Source: Lysobacter sp.
Lineage (GTDB): Bacteria; Pseudomonadota; Gammaproteobacteria; Xanthomonadales; Xanthomonadaceae
DNA length: 64,000 nt
Assembly: GCA_019634715.1 (NCBI GenBank)
Contig: JAHCAU010000001.1
Coordinates: forward strand, 62,001 to 126,000
Direction of reading: 5' to 3'
How positions within the stretch are numbered: position 1 is the stretch's first letter; every line of letters starts with the position of its first letter. The notes under the pieces are model-generated. The model was not told the origin of the DNA and searched no databases. It saw only the letters and a list, made by a program, of their open reading frames with translations. The translations under genes and the position numbers were made by a program. This document shows, one piece after another, positions 62,488-64,000 of the stretch.

Positions 62488-62638
62488 AATCAGGGACACC
62501 CACAACTCAGACTTCCCCCACACCCGGATCAGCAGTTCCCCGACATCCCTACCGCCCCGCCTCCGCGACACTGAGGCATGACCCGGCCTCGCTCACAGAT
62601 TGCCCCGCATCACAGCCCCGGCGCCTTCCACTGCGTCC
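62488..62638 (+). repeat. Direct repeat, copy 1, containing a transposase 5' end
   Basis: About 95% identical to 63199-63348 (copy 2). It includes the upstream region and first 20 codons of a Y1 transposase, then diverges after TGCGTCC. Confidence 0.85.
62578..62638 (+). pseudogene. Truncated Y1 (RAYT-like) transposase remnant
   Basis: Begins MTRPRSQIAPHHSPGAFHCV like the full gene at 63288, then loses homology at codon 21. A leftover 5' end. Confidence 0.7.
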
Positions 62639-62676
62639 TTTCGCGGGACCCGATTGAAGAAGGGTGCCAACAGCCG

Positions 62677-63129
62677 TCATCGCACAACAGACGCCCCGGC
62701 GGAGCGAACGCTGATCGCTTCTTTCCAGACGTTGATCGCGGCGGCCACTTCGTCTCGAGTGTCTTCGTTATCAAGGATCGGCCCGGCCACTCCGAGAGAT
62801 CGACAGAGCGCAGACGTTGTCAGGAATGGGTGTCCTCCTGTCCGCAGCACTGAGAGCAGGGCGCGGGCGTCTTCGGGCTGTGCAAACTCAGCGAGATACT
62901 CAAGGACCTCGTTACGAACATCCTCGTCCGGATCGCCCAGCAATACCAGCACATCGTCGTGCGCGGAACGATCATCCGATTCCAGCAGGACGGCCACCGC
63001 TGCACAGCGGACGTGCGGCGTGGGCGATCGAAGAGCAGAGAGCACCATATCGCGGGACACCGGGAACAAGCCTGTTGCCTGAGCCACAGCGCGCTGCCAG
63101 TCTTCGGCCACCATGCTCTCGAAGTCCAT
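62677..63129 (-). CDS. HEAT-repeat protein
   Basis: 150 aa. At least two HEAT-like repeats: LSALRSPTPHVRCAAVAVLL and LLGDPDEDVRNEVLEYLAEF, then a third weaker one. No catalytic motif. Lies between the two direct repeats (62488-62638, 63199-63348), on the opposite strand from the transposase. Probably a scaffold or binding protein of unknown partner. Confidence 0.7.
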   Translation of the reverse strand: MDFESMVAEDWQRAVAQATGLFPVSRDMVLSALRSPTPHVRCAAVAVLLESDDRSAHDDVLVLLGDPDEDVRNEVLEYLAEFAQPEDARALLSVLRTGGHPFLTTSALCRSLGVAGPILDNEDTRDEVAAAINVWKEAISVRSAGASVVR

Positions 63130-63198
63130 TGCAGTCCCCCCATAATTCCCGCCTCGGATGCTACTACCGCTGCGGCTAGCTTCGCACGTGGGTCAGTG

Positions 63199-63348
63199 AA
63201 TCAGGGACACCGCAACTCAGGCTTCCCCCACACCCAGATCAGCAATTCCCCGACATCCCTACCGCCCCGCCTCCGCGACACTGAGACATGACCCGGCCTC
63301 GCTCACAGATTGCCCCGCATCACAGCCCCGGCGCTTTCCACTGCGTCC
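63199..63348 (+). repeat. Direct repeat, copy 2, leading into the intact transposase
   Basis: Partner of 62488-62638. Here the reading frame continues past TGCGTCC into the full transposase gene. Confidence 0.85.
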
Positions 63349-64000
63349 AGCGCTGCGTGCGGCGAGCCTTCCTCTGCGGCGTCGACAGATACAGCGGCCA
63401 GTCCTTCGAGCATCGCCGGGGCTGGATCGAACAACGCCTCCGGCTCGTCGCAGAGTGCTTTGCAGTCGCGGTCGACGCGTATGCGGTGATGAGTAATCAC
63501 CTGCATCTCGTGCTGCACATCGACCCGGGCGAGACACTGCGCTGGACCAGTGAGGAAGTCGCCGCACGCTGGATTCGGCTGTTTCCGCCCCGCGAGGACA
63601 GCGATACCGCGATCGAGACCAAACGCCTGCGATTGCTCGCGGACCCTGACCGGATTGAGACGCTCCGCGAGCGCCTCGGCAACCTCTCCTGGCTGATGCG
63701 CTGTCTGGTCGAACCCATCGCCCGCCGCGCGAATCGCGAGGACGGCTGCAAGGGGCGCTTCTGGGAAGGTCGCTACAAATGCCAGGCGCTGTGCGACGAG
63801 CGCGCGATCCTCGCCGCGATGGCGTATGTCGACCTGAACCCGATCCGCGCCGGCATGGCAGACCGGCTCGAGACTTCGGCCTATACCAGCGTGGCCGAGC
63901 GTGCTTCGCAGGCCAGGAAGAATCCGGTGTCGGCAAGCTCACCGCTGAAGCCGATCGCGGGCAGCCTGAGACCCGCCTTCGAGCTCACCACAGCCGATTA
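63288..64000 (+). CDS. Y1-type transposase (RAYT-like), runs off the window
   Basis: At least 237 codons from the ATG at 63288, still open at the window end. Motifs: GAFHCVQRCVRRAFLCG, AVMSNHLHLVLHID (the HxH metal-binding motif), GRFWEGRYKCQAL and MAYVDLNPIRAGM, as in IS200-like Y1 transposases that act on REP sequences (RAYT). The Y1 nucleophile is expected near the YVDLNP motif. Such genes are common single-copy chromosomal genes in Xanthomonadaceae. Confidence 0.85.
   Translation, partial: MTRPRSQIAPHHSPGAFHCVQRCVRRAFLCGVDRYSGQSFEHRRGWIEQRLRLVAECFAVAVDAYAVMSNHLHLVLHIDPGETLRWTSEEVAARWIRLFPPREDSDTAIETKRLRLLADPDRIETLRERLGNLSWLMRCLVEPIARRANREDGCKGRFWEGRYKCQALCDERAILAAMAYVDLNPIRAGMADRLETSAYTSVAERASQARKNPVSASSPLKPIAGSLRPAFELTTAD

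Larger units (their letters stand above)
62259..62676. other. Intergenic region with first copy of the transposase 5' block
   Basis: Holds CGGATGCTACTACCGC at 62349-62364 (again at 63155-63170) and the 151-bp block 62488-62638 duplicated at 63199-63348. No intact gene. Confidence 0.6.

Overview
The window looks like a piece of a Xanthomonadaceae chromosome (Lysobacter/Luteimonas/Xanthomonas type). I infer this from the very GC-rich core genes at the right end (mutS and a membrane-anchored Clp-type ATPase), a toxin with an XVIPCD-like type IV secretion tail, and a family-typical Y1 (RAYT-like) transposase. Everything left of about 55.2 kb looks accessory: an integrated island whose tyrosine recombinase (53.3-55.0 kb) lies back to back with mutS. 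The island's left end is outside the window.

Layout. 0-8.9 kb, minus strand: a defence-like block with a 1470-aa NACHT-type NTPase ending in a nuclease-like domain, a CoiA/DUF6035-like nuclease, a zinc-finger protein and another nuclease-fold protein. 8.8-13.8 kb: small regulators and chains of tightly overlapping small membrane-protein genes, with an XRE repressor and a palindromic operator. 13.9-16.9 kb: a putative T4SS-delivered nuclease toxin and its probable immunity gene. 17.1-18.4 kb: three overlapping CsrA-like genes, divergent from a LexA/CI-like repressor. 19.3-21.3 kb: a MASE1-like membrane sensor and a small secreted protein. 21.8-34.9 kb: a metal-resistance cluster (CDF, czcI-like, eptA, czcICBA, CDF, P-type ATPase) behind a MerR-type promoter and regulator.

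35.5-46.6 kb is the most unusual part: three related mobile elements, here called A, B and C. Each has an IS1-like transposase gene reading inward from the left end and a convergent, exchangeable cargo whose stop codon abuts the transposase stop codon. A (35528-37724) and C (44426-46419) have perfect 9-bp target duplications; removing either restores an uninterrupted reading frame. Both carry a YkgJ-type cysteine-cluster gene. B (39430-46552) carries a BcgI-like restriction-modification system, and C is nested inside it. The transposases seem to have Asn where IS1 has its third catalytic acid.

46.6-53.3 kb holds three neighbouring genes that share a C-terminal tail, an SF3 helicase, an AT-rich repeat region that could be the element's origin, an adenine methyltransferase and two paralogous DNA-binding proteins. 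The right-hand core holds mutS, the Clp-like ATPase, an ankyrin gene, a HEAT-repeat gene between two copies of a transposase 5' end, and an intact transposase that runs off the window. I saw no rRNA, tRNA or CRISPR array.
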